Shown here piece after piece: positions 1-7,055 of a stretch of DNA of 64,000 nt (its first letter is position 1; each line of letters begins with the position of its first letter). The notes under the pieces were generated by a model. It had not been told where the DNA came from and did not search any database. It saw nothing but the letters and a program-made list of their open reading frames with translations. The position numbers and the translations under genes were made by a program. The stretch is from Bdellovibrio bacteriovorus str. Tiberius (GTDB taxonomy: Bacteria > Bdellovibrionota > Bdellovibrionia > Bdellovibrionales > Bdellovibrionaceae). Location: the NCBI RefSeq assembly GCF_000317895.1, contig NC_019567.1, forward strand, positions 2,232,001-2,296,000, given 5' to 3'.

Positions 1-1
1 C

Positions 2-859
2 GGTTGTGACATCATCGTGGAAGAAGGCATGGACATGGTCGGCGTTGCCGGCTTTGACCCTGTTCGCCGCGAGATGACCCGTCGCACGCTGGAGCGCATC
101 TTCAAGGAAAAGAAAAACATCAATCCTGATTTCATCAGAAAAATTGCTGAGAATCAGAAGAAAGAGCTTTTCAAAAACATCAAACACGATGGCGACTCTT
201 TGGCTAAAGAATTGAAACTGGAAGGCTTGAACGCCGAGATCCGTCAGATGATGGGTTCTTTGCGCTATCGTTATTCCTTCACTCAGAATCAGTATTTCCA
301 CTGTGGTGAAGTGGGCTGGCTGGCGGGCCTGATGGCAGCTGAGCTGGGTATTGATATCAAGAAAGCACGCCGCGTGGGCATGCTTCACGATATCGGTAAA
401 TCCATGGACCACACCGTCGAGGGCGGTCACGCCGTGATTGGTGCCGACTTTATCGCGGCTCGTGGCGAAGCGGCTGACGTGGTTCACGCCGTGAAAGCCC
501 ACCACTTTGACGAACAACCCAGCACAGATCATGCGTTCCTTGTGATCGCGGCCGATGCGGTTTCTGGTGCTCGTCCGGGCGCTCGTCGTTCAACGATTGA
601 ATCCTACAATCAGAAAGTTTCCGAATTGCAGGACATTGCCCGCAGCTTCCCGGGTGTTACTGACTGCTTCGTATTAAGTGGTGGTCGCGAATGCCGAGTG
701 ATGGTGAATGGCAAAAAAGTGGATGACACTCAAGCCATGGATCTGTCGCGCAAAATTGCGGCACGCATCGAAGAAGAGTGCAATTACCCAGGATCAATTA
801 AAGTGGTCGTGGTGCGCGAAACAGTTGTCACAGAACAAACAAGGAAAGAACTCGCATAA
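2..859 (+). CDS. rny: Ribonuclease Y, C-terminal part (5' end outside window)
   Basis: RNase Y is a membrane-anchored endoribonuclease that initiates mRNA decay. The reading frame is open from base 2, so the gene begins upstream; the N-terminal membrane helix, coiled coil and most of the KH domain are missing from view. What remains begins with the end of the KH region (EEGMDMVGVAGFDPVRRE) and the linker. The HD phosphohydrolase domain follows, with the metal-binding signature MLHDIGKSMDHTVEGGHAVIG, a later HAVKAHH and the ADAVSGARPGARR segment typical of this family. The end is a TAA at 857-859. An in-frame ATG at 17 exists but lies inside the conserved domain and is not the true start. Confidence 0.95.
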   Translation, partial: GCDIIVEEGMDMVGVAGFDPVRREMTRRTLERIFKEKKNINPDFIRKIAENQKKELFKNIKHDGDSLAKELKLEGLNAEIRQMMGSLRYRYSFTQNQYFHCGEVGWLAGLMAAELGIDIKKARRVGMLHDIGKSMDHTVEGGHAVIGADFIAARGEAADVVHAVKAHHFDEQPSTDHAFLVIAADAVSGARPGARRSTIESYNQKVSELQDIARSFPGVTDCFVLSGGRECRVMVNGKKVDDTQAMDLSRKIAARIEEECNYPGSIKVVVVRETVVTEQTRKELA

Positions 860-874
860 GCAATGTGAGTTCTT

Positions 875-890
875 TCTGTCTTTAGACAGA
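875..890 (+). terminator. Small hairpin after rny, possible weak terminator
   Basis: TCTGTCT and AGACAGA pair across a two-base loop 15 bases after the rny stop codon. The stem is short and the following bases (CCTTCTATT) are only partly T-rich, so termination would be weak. Confidence 0.3.
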
Positions 891-939
891 CCTTCTATTA
901 AAATCCCTTCATGCTAGCTCTTTTAGAAGATTCTCCGAT

Positions 940-966
940 CTACTTCGGTTTCAATTACTGAAGTAG
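940..966 (+). promoter_or_regulatory. Leader hairpin upstream of the receiver gene
   Basis: CTACTTCGGT and ACTGAAGTAG form a 10-bp stem with one G-U pair and a 7-base loop. It ends 21 bases before the ATG at 988 and just before the Shine-Dalgarno-like AGGGAGA. There is no T tract, so a leader or mRNA-stability element is more likely than a terminator. Confidence 0.35.
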
Positions 967-987
967 CGACACACAGGGAGAATATTC

Positions 988-1413
988 ATGGTCTTAGAAA
1001 CTAATCTCGAAAAACAACGCACACCTCGCGTTCTGGTGATCGACGATAGCTTGGATTCTGTGAAACTCATGTCACACATCCTTGATCACTACAAATGCGA
1101 TGTCACGATGGCTTTCGACGGTCAAGATTCCATCCCACTTCTTGCGAACAGACATTTTGATTTGGTGATTTTAGACTGGCAAATGCCACAAATGGGCGGT
1201 CGTGATACTTTACTTTTGATGGATCGTCTTTTGACGGAAAGAAAGGTGCACAAGATCCGCAGACCCATTCCGGTGGTGATTTACACCGGACACAGCGAGG
1301 AAGAACTGGATCTGCCATTGGTGAGAAACTTCACCTATATGGGCTTTATCAATAAACGCCAGGCGTTCAGTTCCATGATGAGATCATTTAATTTTATTTT
1401 GCGTTCTATCTAA
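988..1413 (+). CDS. Stand-alone CheY-like response regulator receiver protein
   Basis: A 141-residue single-domain receiver. The acidic pair is in VLVIDDS (residues about 16-21), the phospho-acceptor Asp in LVILDWQMP, the switch Thr in VVIYTGHS and the conserved Lys in GFINKRQ, so every residue needed for phosphotransfer is present. No output domain follows; it would act by protein contact, as CheY or Spo0F-type proteins do. An AGGGAGA ribosome site sits 7-8 bases before the ATG. No kinase gene is adjacent on this strand, so the partner is unknown. Confidence 0.9.
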   Translation: MVLETNLEKQRTPRVLVIDDSLDSVKLMSHILDHYKCDVTMAFDGQDSIPLLANRHFDLVILDWQMPQMGGRDTLLLMDRLLTERKVHKIRRPIPVVIYTGHSEEELDLPLVRNFTYMGFINKRQAFSSMMRSFNFILRSI

Positions 1414-1436
1414 GGCAACTTAGGAACGCACGCAAC

Positions 1437-1465
1437 GGGGCCGCGGGCATGATGTCCGTGGCCCC
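1437..1465. terminator. GC-rich hairpin between convergent genes
   Basis: GGGGCCGCGG pairs with CCGTGGCCCC (one G-U) across a 9-base loop, between the receiver gene stop and the stop of the minus-strand gene at 1481. It has no T tract on either strand, so it may be a transcript-end stabilising hairpin rather than a classical terminator. Confidence 0.45.
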
Positions 1466-1480
1466 AGAACTATCAGGCCC

Positions 1481-2053
1481 TTAAGGCTTCGCGCACTGCC
1501 CTTGACTCTGACAACGGAGCATATCAGCGCGATGCTGATGCATCTCTTTCAAAGTGTACTCAAGCTCCACTTCAAACCCCTGAGCCGCAGAGCCCTTCTG
1601 CGCGATAGAGAAGAACTCTTTCACGAAGGCAAACTGCTCTTTTTCGAAAGTCTGCTTGGTGGACGTGGAACGGAAGAACAAAGGTTTTCCAGAACGGTTG
1701 TATTTAAGGAAACGAGCTCTTTGCTCCTGGGCCTTCTGCAAACCGGCACGAACGTCTTTCCAGCATTTTACTTCAGCGATTTTCAAAACCTTGTTCAGGT
1801 TGTTATCAAAGATCACCACATCCAGCTCACCAATCGTGCGAGTTCCATCGCCGTAAGCGATGCCCACTTCGACTTTGTATTGCGGAGCCGGATACGTGCG
1901 TTGCATTTCCAGGCGCGCGACTTCTTCACAGATTGCACCGGAATCTTCGTAGCTGCGTGGAATATCTTTTAATTCAGAGAAATCCTGTGCCCAGTCAGCC
2001 GACGCCGTGGAAACAGACAACAACAGACCAAGAATCAATGATACAACTTTCAT
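1481..2053 (-). CDS. Secreted protein with PD-(D/E)XK nuclease-like signature
   Basis: 190 residues. The start at 2053 is chosen because it directly follows a GAGGGGG ribosome site and opens a clear signal peptide (MKVVSLILGLLLSVSTASA, cleavage before DWAQ); a longer frame upstream lacks both. The mature protein holds EE at 43-44, GELD at 75-78 and AEVKCWKD at 93-100, followed by a Gln-rich helix (QKAQEQRARF). That E / (x)D / ExK / Q layout is the pattern of the PD-(D/E)XK nuclease superfamily. Cys42, Cys97 and two C-terminal Cys could form disulfides outside the cytoplasm. I infer an exported nuclease-fold protein; the family name is not certain and catalysis is untested. Confidence 0.6.
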   Translation of the reverse strand: MKVVSLILGLLLSVSTASADWAQDFSELKDIPRSYEDSGAICEEVARLEMQRTYPAPQYKVEVGIAYGDGTRTIGELDVVIFDNNLNKVLKIAEVKCWKDVRAGLQKAQEQRARFLKYNRSGKPLFFRSTSTKQTFEKEQFAFVKEFFSIAQKGSAAQGFEVELEYTLKEMHQHRADMLRCQSQGQCAKP

Positions 2054-2083
2054 AGAACCCCCTCGAGGCCCCCTTTTTGCCGA

Positions 2084-2093
2084 GTTGCGCAAC
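2084..2093. promoter_or_regulatory. 10-bp palindrome in a divergent promoter region
   Basis: GTTGCGCAAC is a perfect palindrome lying about 30 bases upstream of the minus-strand secreted nuclease-like gene, inside the 208-base divergent gap to the DUF21/CBS gene. It could be a dimeric repressor site; nothing else supports that. The rest of the gap shows no other clear element. Confidence 0.25.
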
Positions 2094-2261
2094 CAAAAGC
2101 AACTACATTGTCCGCGAAGCCTTATGATGCATCGCAACCATGAACCCCCATGCTTAAAACGCACTGCCCCTTTCCGGGAAGCGCACCCCCAGTGTAGTAT
2201 CAGAACCCTATGGATCCTGACCCTTACCCGAAATACTCGTCCCCGTCTCGCAGGAGCGCAC

Positions 2262-3293
2262 ATGACTGAGTTCATTGTTGTCGCCGCCTGTCTTTTCGTA
2301 AACATGCTTCTTTCCGGTTCCGAGATGGCCTTTGTCACCGTCAACCGGCAGCAATTAAAGCGACTGGCGCCGACTCATAAAAGCGCACGCCGCCTGCTGA
2401 AATTGAAAGAAAATCCGGAGCGAACTTTGTCCGTCATCCAGATCGGCATCACTCTGGTGGGCGCCATCGCGGCGGCCGTCGGTGGTGCGGGTGCGGAAGA
2501 AGCCCTAAGTCCTTGGCTGATGGGCACCTTTGCCATGTCTGAACAAACGGCAGAGGCCGTGGCCATTGCGATGGTGGTTTTGCCTATCTCTTATTTGAGT
2601 GTGGTCATCGGCGAGCTGGTTCCCAAAACCCTGGCTTTGCGAAACCCTCTGGCCATTGCGCTGTTCACTGCGCAAGGTTTGTATATTGGTGAAAAACTGC
2701 TTTCCCCGGCCGTGACCATTTTGGAATGGTCCACGAATGTGGTTTTGAAGCTTTTCACTTTCGGAAACTTCCACGGGGCCCCCAAAGAAACGCACATTGA
2801 ATTTGAGGATCTGCCTCAGCAGACCAAACAATACGTGGTGAATCTGGTCAGCGCCGACAAGAAGATGGCCCGTGAAATCATGCTGCCCTGGAAAGACGTG
2901 ATCTTCGTGCGAAAGACCGACACCGTGGAAGACGTTGAAACCATCATCATGAATTCCCGCCATACCCGCCTGCCGGTTTTGGACGGAGAAGAAGTCATTG
3001 GCCTGATCAATACCAAGGAATTCCTGACAGCACGCCGTTACGGCGAGGCTGAATGGCAAAGTGTGATTCGCCCTATTCTGCGCTTTAAAGCCTTTGAACC
3101 TTTGTTCAGAATTCTGCTGAAAATGCAGGAACAAAAGTCGCACATGGCGATCATCTATGAACAACAACACCCGATGGGTCTTGTGACCATGGAAGATATC
3201 TTTGAAGAAATCATCGGTGACGTCTTTGACGAAGATGATGACGGATTGATGAAAAAGATCCTGGCGTCCAAGTCGCGCCGCCGTCCTATTTAA
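2262..3293 (+). CDS. DUF21/CNNM membrane protein with CBS pair, hemolysin C/CorC-like
   Basis: 343 residues. The ATG at 2262 is preceded by AGGAG and starts a hydrophobic helix (MTEFIVVAACLFVNMLLSGSEMAF), the typical DUF21 opening with the GSEMA motif. About 190 residues of membrane domain with three or four helices are followed by a CBS pair (MLPWKDVIFVRKTDTVEDVETII, then HMAIIYEQQHPMGLVTMEDIFEEIIGDVFDE). The protein stops right after the second CBS motif and lacks the C-terminal CorC_HlyC domain found in the roughly 430-residue relatives. Family members are linked to Mg2+ or Co2+ transport or Na+-coupled efflux; the substrate here is not known. It ends base-to-base with the convergent kinase gene. 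Confidence 0.85.
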   Translation: MTEFIVVAACLFVNMLLSGSEMAFVTVNRQQLKRLAPTHKSARRLLKLKENPERTLSVIQIGITLVGAIAAAVGGAGAEEALSPWLMGTFAMSEQTAEAVAIAMVVLPISYLSVVIGELVPKTLALRNPLAIALFTAQGLYIGEKLLSPAVTILEWSTNVVLKLFTFGNFHGAPKETHIEFEDLPQQTKQYVVNLVSADKKMAREIMLPWKDVIFVRKTDTVEDVETIIMNSRHTRLPVLDGEEVIGLINTKEFLTARRYGEAEWQSVIRPILRFKAFEPLFRILLKMQEQKSHMAIIYEQQHPMGLVTMEDIFEEIIGDVFDEDDDGLMKKILASKSRRRPI

Positions 3294-4649
3294 TCAGCCT
3301 TCATTCAATGCCGGGAATTCAATCCCGGCACTGGTTCCGTCACTATTGGCTAAAGTAAACTTCCAGCCATAAAGTGTCGCAACTGAAAACACCCAAGCCA
3401 AACCCAGCCCACTGCCCTTTTCCTGACCGGAACGATGAGGTCCGCGATTAAACGGAGTCCCCAGTCGCTCCAGCACTTCTGCCGGCACTCCGGCACCCTG
3501 ATCTTTTACCATCAGAACATTTTCTTTCAAGATCACGGTCACAGAGCCCGGCGTGTAGCGAAGCGCATTCACCGTCAGATTTTCAATCACCTGCTCCAGA
3601 TGCAGCGGATTGCACATCACCTGAAAATCAGCCTGCAGATCCAGCGTCAATCGATCCGGATAAGCGCGCTGAATGGAACTGCACACGTCGCGCACCACGG
3701 ATTGCGCCTTTAGCACATGCAGATTTCCGGGCTTTTCAGTATTGGCCAGATCCGCCCAATCCAGGAAGTTGGTGATGGTACGGGAAACCCGGTTCAACTG
3801 CCGCTGCACTTCGTGATTTTCGCTGGTTTCCCAGTGATATTTTTCCTGCAGGCGTTCCAGCTCGCGATTTAAAAGTGTCAGCGGTGTTTTGATTTCATGA
3901 ACCATCTGGAAGGTCCATGATTTGGTGAATTTATTATTCATATTCACCCGCCCGACCAGATGGGAAATACCCTCCACCAGCGATTTAAATTCATCCCGAC
4001 GGCGCAGGTACTTCAGCTGCGGTGAAAGCAATCGATGTGGAATTTCCGGAATGTCTTTTTTGCTTTCAAGCATGGTGCTGGCCTCGCGCAAGAAACCTTC
4101 CAAATCCCGCACGGGCGAAAACAGCTGGGCTGACAAGAACCAGGTCATCACCAGAACAATGCCCACGATCAAAGAAATCAGCACCACGGATCTTTGGGTC
4201 AGAGTAGACCAAAAAATGAAATTTGAATCGGTGATGGCTCCGACCTGCAAGGTGCGATTGGGAAATTTTGGCAGACTCAAATTCAACACCCGCAAAAGCC
4301 TGCCATCCTGTTCAATGGTCACCCACTGCGGACTGCGCGGAATGGCCACTTCGAGCAGACTGACGTTGTCGGTCTGAAACAGAATCTCATCCTTGGAGTT
4401 TCGCACGATAAAGAATTTACCCACGCGATCGGGCCCCAGCTCTTCAGAAATCAATGCGTTGGCAATCTGATAATCATAGGTCTTTAGATCAGACAGTTCG
4501 GAATCCACAATGGCCGTGGCGGTTTCACGAACCTGATCGTCAATAAAGGCCAGCCGCTCGCTTTGATAGAAATAAGCCAGCAAAAAAGTGATGCACAGAC
4601 TGGTAAAAACCAGAGTTAACAGCGACAGCAAAAAGAACTTAAGCCTCAA
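3294..4649 (-). CDS. Two-component sensor histidine kinase
   Basis: 451 residues. Two membrane helices (about 5-27 and 153-175) bracket a periplasmic sensor region, followed by a HAMP-like linker, HisKA and HATPase. The phospho-acceptor is in FQMVHEIKTPLTLL; the N box (ENLTVNALRYTP), G1 (VKDQGAGVP) and G2 (GSGLGLAW) boxes are intact. The start is TTG at 4649, lying inside the last codons of the response regulator, so the two genes overlap by 11 bases and are translationally coupled. The periplasmic domain resembles nothing I recognise, so the signal is unknown. Confidence 0.9.
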   Translation of the reverse strand: MRLKFFLLSLLTLVFTSLCITFLLAYFYQSERLAFIDDQVRETATAIVDSELSDLKTYDYQIANALISEELGPDRVGKFFIVRNSKDEILFQTDNVSLLEVAIPRSPQWVTIEQDGRLLRVLNLSLPKFPNRTLQVGAITDSNFIFWSTLTQRSVVLISLIVGIVLVMTWFLSAQLFSPVRDLEGFLREASTMLESKKDIPEIPHRLLSPQLKYLRRRDEFKSLVEGISHLVGRVNMNNKFTKSWTFQMVHEIKTPLTLLNRELERLQEKYHWETSENHEVQRQLNRVSRTITNFLDWADLANTEKPGNLHVLKAQSVVRDVCSSIQRAYPDRLTLDLQADFQVMCNPLHLEQVIENLTVNALRYTPGSVTVILKENVLMVKDQGAGVPAEVLERLGTPFNRGPHRSGQEKGSGLGLAWVFSVATLYGWKFTLANSDGTSAGIEFPALNEG

Positions 4650-5316
4650 GCCAGTACCCCACGTTGCGCACGTTTTTTATCCCGCAGGGGCATTTTCCCG
4701 ATTCCAGTTTACGACGAAGGTTGTTCACCGTGGCTTCAACGACTTTGGATTCGACATCACCCTTGCTGTCCCAGACTTTCTCAAGCAGGACTTCTTTCGG
4801 AAAGACCTTTCCCGGATGATGGGCAAACAGCAATAACAACTGGAATTCTTTTTGCGACAGGTTCACGACGTCCCCGGCCACTTCCACCCGACGAAGCCCC
4901 ATGTCGATCGCAAGATTTCCAACGGTCATCAGATTGTTTGATGCCACCAGGGTGGATCTGCGCCCCAGCGCCTTGATTCGCGCCACCAGTTCAGAAGTGG
5001 AGTAAGGTTTCGCCACATAATCATCAGCCCCCAGGTCCAACAGACGGGCTTTTTCATTGCTGGTGTCGATGGCAGACAAAACAAGAATCTTCGTGTCAAT
5101 AAAGGACGTCTTGATGCGTTCTACATATTGTGCGGAATCGGTGCCGGCAATCATACGATCCTGCACCACCACCTGGGGATAAAAGGACTTGGCCTTTAAA
5201 AGTGTGGCCAGCTCTGATATCGACTGCACAGCTTTTACCGCCCAGCCCTGAGATTCAAATGTAATTACAAGACGCTTGGAGATTTCTTCATCGTCTTCCA
5301 GCAACAGGATGTTCAT
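4639..5316 (-). CDS. OmpR/PhoB-type response regulator
   Basis: 225 residues. An N-terminal receiver (LLLEDDEEI, acceptor Asp in VVVQDRMI, Lys in YVAKPYS) and a C-terminal winged helix ending in VVEATVNNLRRKLE and VRNVGYWLEA identify an OmpR/PhoB DNA-binding regulator. The switch Thr/Ser is in ILVLSAID. The start at 5316 opens exactly at the canonical receiver; the frame is open 31 codons further up, but those residues are not receiver-like. There is no Shine-Dalgarno, and a TATAGT box lies 8-13 bases before the ATG, which would fit a leaderless mRNA. It is co-transcribed with the kinase that overlaps its 3' end. Confidence 0.9.
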   Translation of the reverse strand: MNILLLEDDEEISKRLVITFESQGWAVKAVQSISELATLLKAKSFYPQVVVQDRMIAGTDSAQYVERIKTSFIDTKILVLSAIDTSNEKARLLDLGADDYVAKPYSTSELVARIKALGRRSTLVASNNLMTVGNLAIDMGLRRVEVAGDVVNLSQKEFQLLLLFAHHPGKVFPKEVLLEKVWDSKGDVESKVVEATVNNLRRKLESGKCPCGIKNVRNVGYWLEA

Positions 5317-5391
5317 GGCGTCACTATAGCCCAATCCCGACCGGACCCTGAAAGTTATTTTCCATGTTAAAAGATTTTTTATTTTCGCCCG

Positions 5392-5419
5392 TTGTTGGTT
5401 TTTTGCCATTTGCTAGGCT
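5392..5419 (+). promoter_or_regulatory. Candidate sigma-70 promoter for the small secreted protein
   Basis: TTGTTG (5392-5397) and TAGGCT (5414-5419) are separated by 16 bases and lie 25 bases before the ATG at 5444, in an A/T-rich stretch. Match to consensus is only moderate. Confidence 0.3.
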
Positions 5420-5443
5420 TAAACAAACAGAAGGAGTCCTCCG

Positions 5444-5638
5444 ATGAAAACCCAATGGATTGCATTTTTCGCTCTAGCTCTGACATTTGCTGTCACTCAA
5501 CCAGGTTATGCTGCAAAAGCCTCTAAAAAAGAATTGAAAGCTTACAGCCAGGCTTGCAAATCCGAGAACCCAAAAGCCAGCAAAAAAGAAATCCGCAAAT
5601 GCGTGAAAGAAAAAGCGAAAGCATCCGCTACGACATAA
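5444..5638 (+). CDS. Small secreted lysine-rich protein
   Basis: 64 residues with a strong AGAAGGAG ribosome site, a signal peptide (cleavage after GYAA) and a mature part of about 40 residues that is very rich in Lys and Ala and has two Cys 18 residues apart (QACKSENP and IRKCVKEK). The spacing and the ASKKE repeat recall PsiF-type repeats but the match is loose. It is flanked by its own promoter-like sequence and a strong terminator, so it is probably a separate, well-expressed transcript. Function unknown; basic periplasmic protein is as far as the sequence goes. Confidence 0.7.
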   Translation: MKTQWIAFFALALTFAVTQPGYAAKASKKELKAYSQACKSENPKASKKEIRKCVKEKAKASATT

Positions 5639-5692
5639 CTTGAATTAAGCTCGACTAGAAGCGTGTTGAATTTCCCTTCATACATTCTTCTG

Positions 5693-5728
5693 AGCCTGAA
5701 GACCCAAAGTCTTCAGGCTTTTTTTATT
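5693..5728 (+). terminator. Strong rho-independent terminator
   Basis: AGCCTGAAGAC pairs with GTCTTCAGGCT across a 5-base loop and is followed by a run of T (TTTTTTATTT). It ends the transcript of the small secreted protein gene and lies just before the stop of the convergent chloride channel gene. Confidence 0.9.
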
Positions 5729-5734
5729 TGCGGC

Positions 5735-6952
5735 TTATTTGCGGCGAAACACCCACAAAAGCTGATCGCGCTTGCTGCGCACAATCTTTTGATTTTTGTA
5801 GATCCCCAGATGCCCCGACACAAAATACGCCACCACACAGGCTAAAAACGCATAAGGCGCGATGTTCCAGCCGAATATTTCACATGCCATCACAGCACAC
5901 GCCAAAGGTGTGTTCGCCGCCGCCCCAAAGACCGCCGCAAATCCCAGCGCCGACAACATGGCCACCGACAAAGGCAAAACAACCGACAGAGCACTGCCCA
6001 AGCCTGAGCCGATAAACACCAGCGGAATAAATTCACCGCCTTTAAATCCGGAACCCACCGTCAGACCCGTGAAAATCGTTTTATACACGGGATCTGCAAG
6101 CGAGGCCGCGCTGGCAAAATAACTTTGAATTTCTGAAATGCCCAGCCCCACAAAACGGAAACTGCCTTCAAGATGATAAAGCCCCACCAGCAGCACCCCA
6201 CCCACCACGGGTTTTAAGACAGGATGCTTTACAAACTTTTTTTGCAGTAATTCGATAAAGTGCGTGAAGCACATAAAGACATTTGCCGCAAGACCGAACA
6301 CCAGCCCCGCCCCAAAAACCGCCACAAATCCCAAAGCACTGTAAGATACATCTCCGACCGGACCAAACACCGAATGCGGAGCGCCCAATATACGACACAC
6401 ATAAAACGCCACAAAAGACGCCACCAGGCATTCTGCCAGAGCAAACAGGCGAAGTCTGCCCACTTGAATCACTTCAAGTCCGAACAAAGCGCCGGCCAGG
6501 GGTGCGCCAATGGCCGCACTGAATCCCGCCCCGGCTCCGGCGATCAAAAGCGCCTTGCGGTCATCCGCAGTGGTTTTGACCAGACGATTTAGCTGATCCG
6601 CCAACGTGGCCCCCATCTGCACAGCAGTTCCTTCGCGGCCAGCCGAGCCACCAAAAAGATGAGTCAATAAAGTCCCCAATAGAACCATCGGAGCCATTCG
6701 CAGAGGAAGGATATTGGAAGGGTCATGGATTTGCTCCAGAATCAGGCCGGTGCCTTTTTCAGACTCGCGACCATATCTGTAGTAGCCAAATCCGATCACG
6801 GCTCCACCCAGCGGCAAAAGCCAAATAAGCCACGGATGGGATTCACGCCACAACGTCGCGGCGTTCAGGGTTATTAAAAAAACCGCTGCAGCCGCCCCGG
6901 CCATCACCCCGACACATGCACTTAAAATAAGTCTTTTGAATTGAAGCCCCAT
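5735..6952 (-). CDS. CLC-family chloride channel or exchanger
   Basis: About 405 residues, ten or more hydrophobic helices, Voltage_CLC family. The gating-glutamate motif is GGSAGREGTAVQMG (about 102-115) and the second signature is SGFKGGEFIPLVFIGSGLGS. The Cl--coordinating GSGIP loop of ClcA is replaced by GTGLILEQIHDP, as in the YfeO-like branch, so ion selectivity may differ from ClcA. No cytoplasmic CBS domains follow. ATG at 6952 is preferred; a GTG one codon upstream is equally possible, and neither has a clear ribosome site. Monocistronic between two terminators. Confidence 0.85.
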   Translation of the reverse strand: MGLQFKRLILSACVGVMAGAAAAVFLITLNAATLWRESHPWLIWLLPLGGAVIGFGYYRYGRESEKGTGLILEQIHDPSNILPLRMAPMVLLGTLLTHLFGGSAGREGTAVQMGATLADQLNRLVKTTADDRKALLIAGAGAGFSAAIGAPLAGALFGLEVIQVGRLRLFALAECLVASFVAFYVCRILGAPHSVFGPVGDVSYSALGFVAVFGAGLVFGLAANVFMCFTHFIELLQKKFVKHPVLKPVVGGVLLVGLYHLEGSFRFVGLGISEIQSYFASAASLADPVYKTIFTGLTVGSGFKGGEFIPLVFIGSGLGSALSVVLPLSVAMLSALGFAAVFGAAANTPLACAVMACEIFGWNIAPYAFLACVVAYFVSGHLGIYKNQKIVRSKRDQLLWVFRRK

Positions 6953-7005
6953 CACAAACTGACGCTAGTCCTGAGACTGCAAGTCGGTCAAGGCTTTGAA
7001 AAAGA

Positions 7006-7034
7006 AAAACCCCCGTGGTTCGCACGGGGGTTTT
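7006..7034 (-). terminator. Rho-independent terminator of fadE
   Basis: An 8-bp G/C stem (ACCCCCGTG-type arms around GTTCG) is flanked by A and T runs on both sides. On the minus strand the stem is followed by TTTTTCTTTTT, so it terminates fadE; it can also act on the other strand. Confidence 0.85.
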
Positions 7035-7055
7035 AAGTTTTGCATCAGGTCCGTC

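Noticed and set aside
1502..1972. Long plus-strand reading frame opposite the secreted nuclease-like gene
   Set aside because: It is the antisense of a gene with a ribosome site, signal peptide and motif; the translation lacks any domain-like character.
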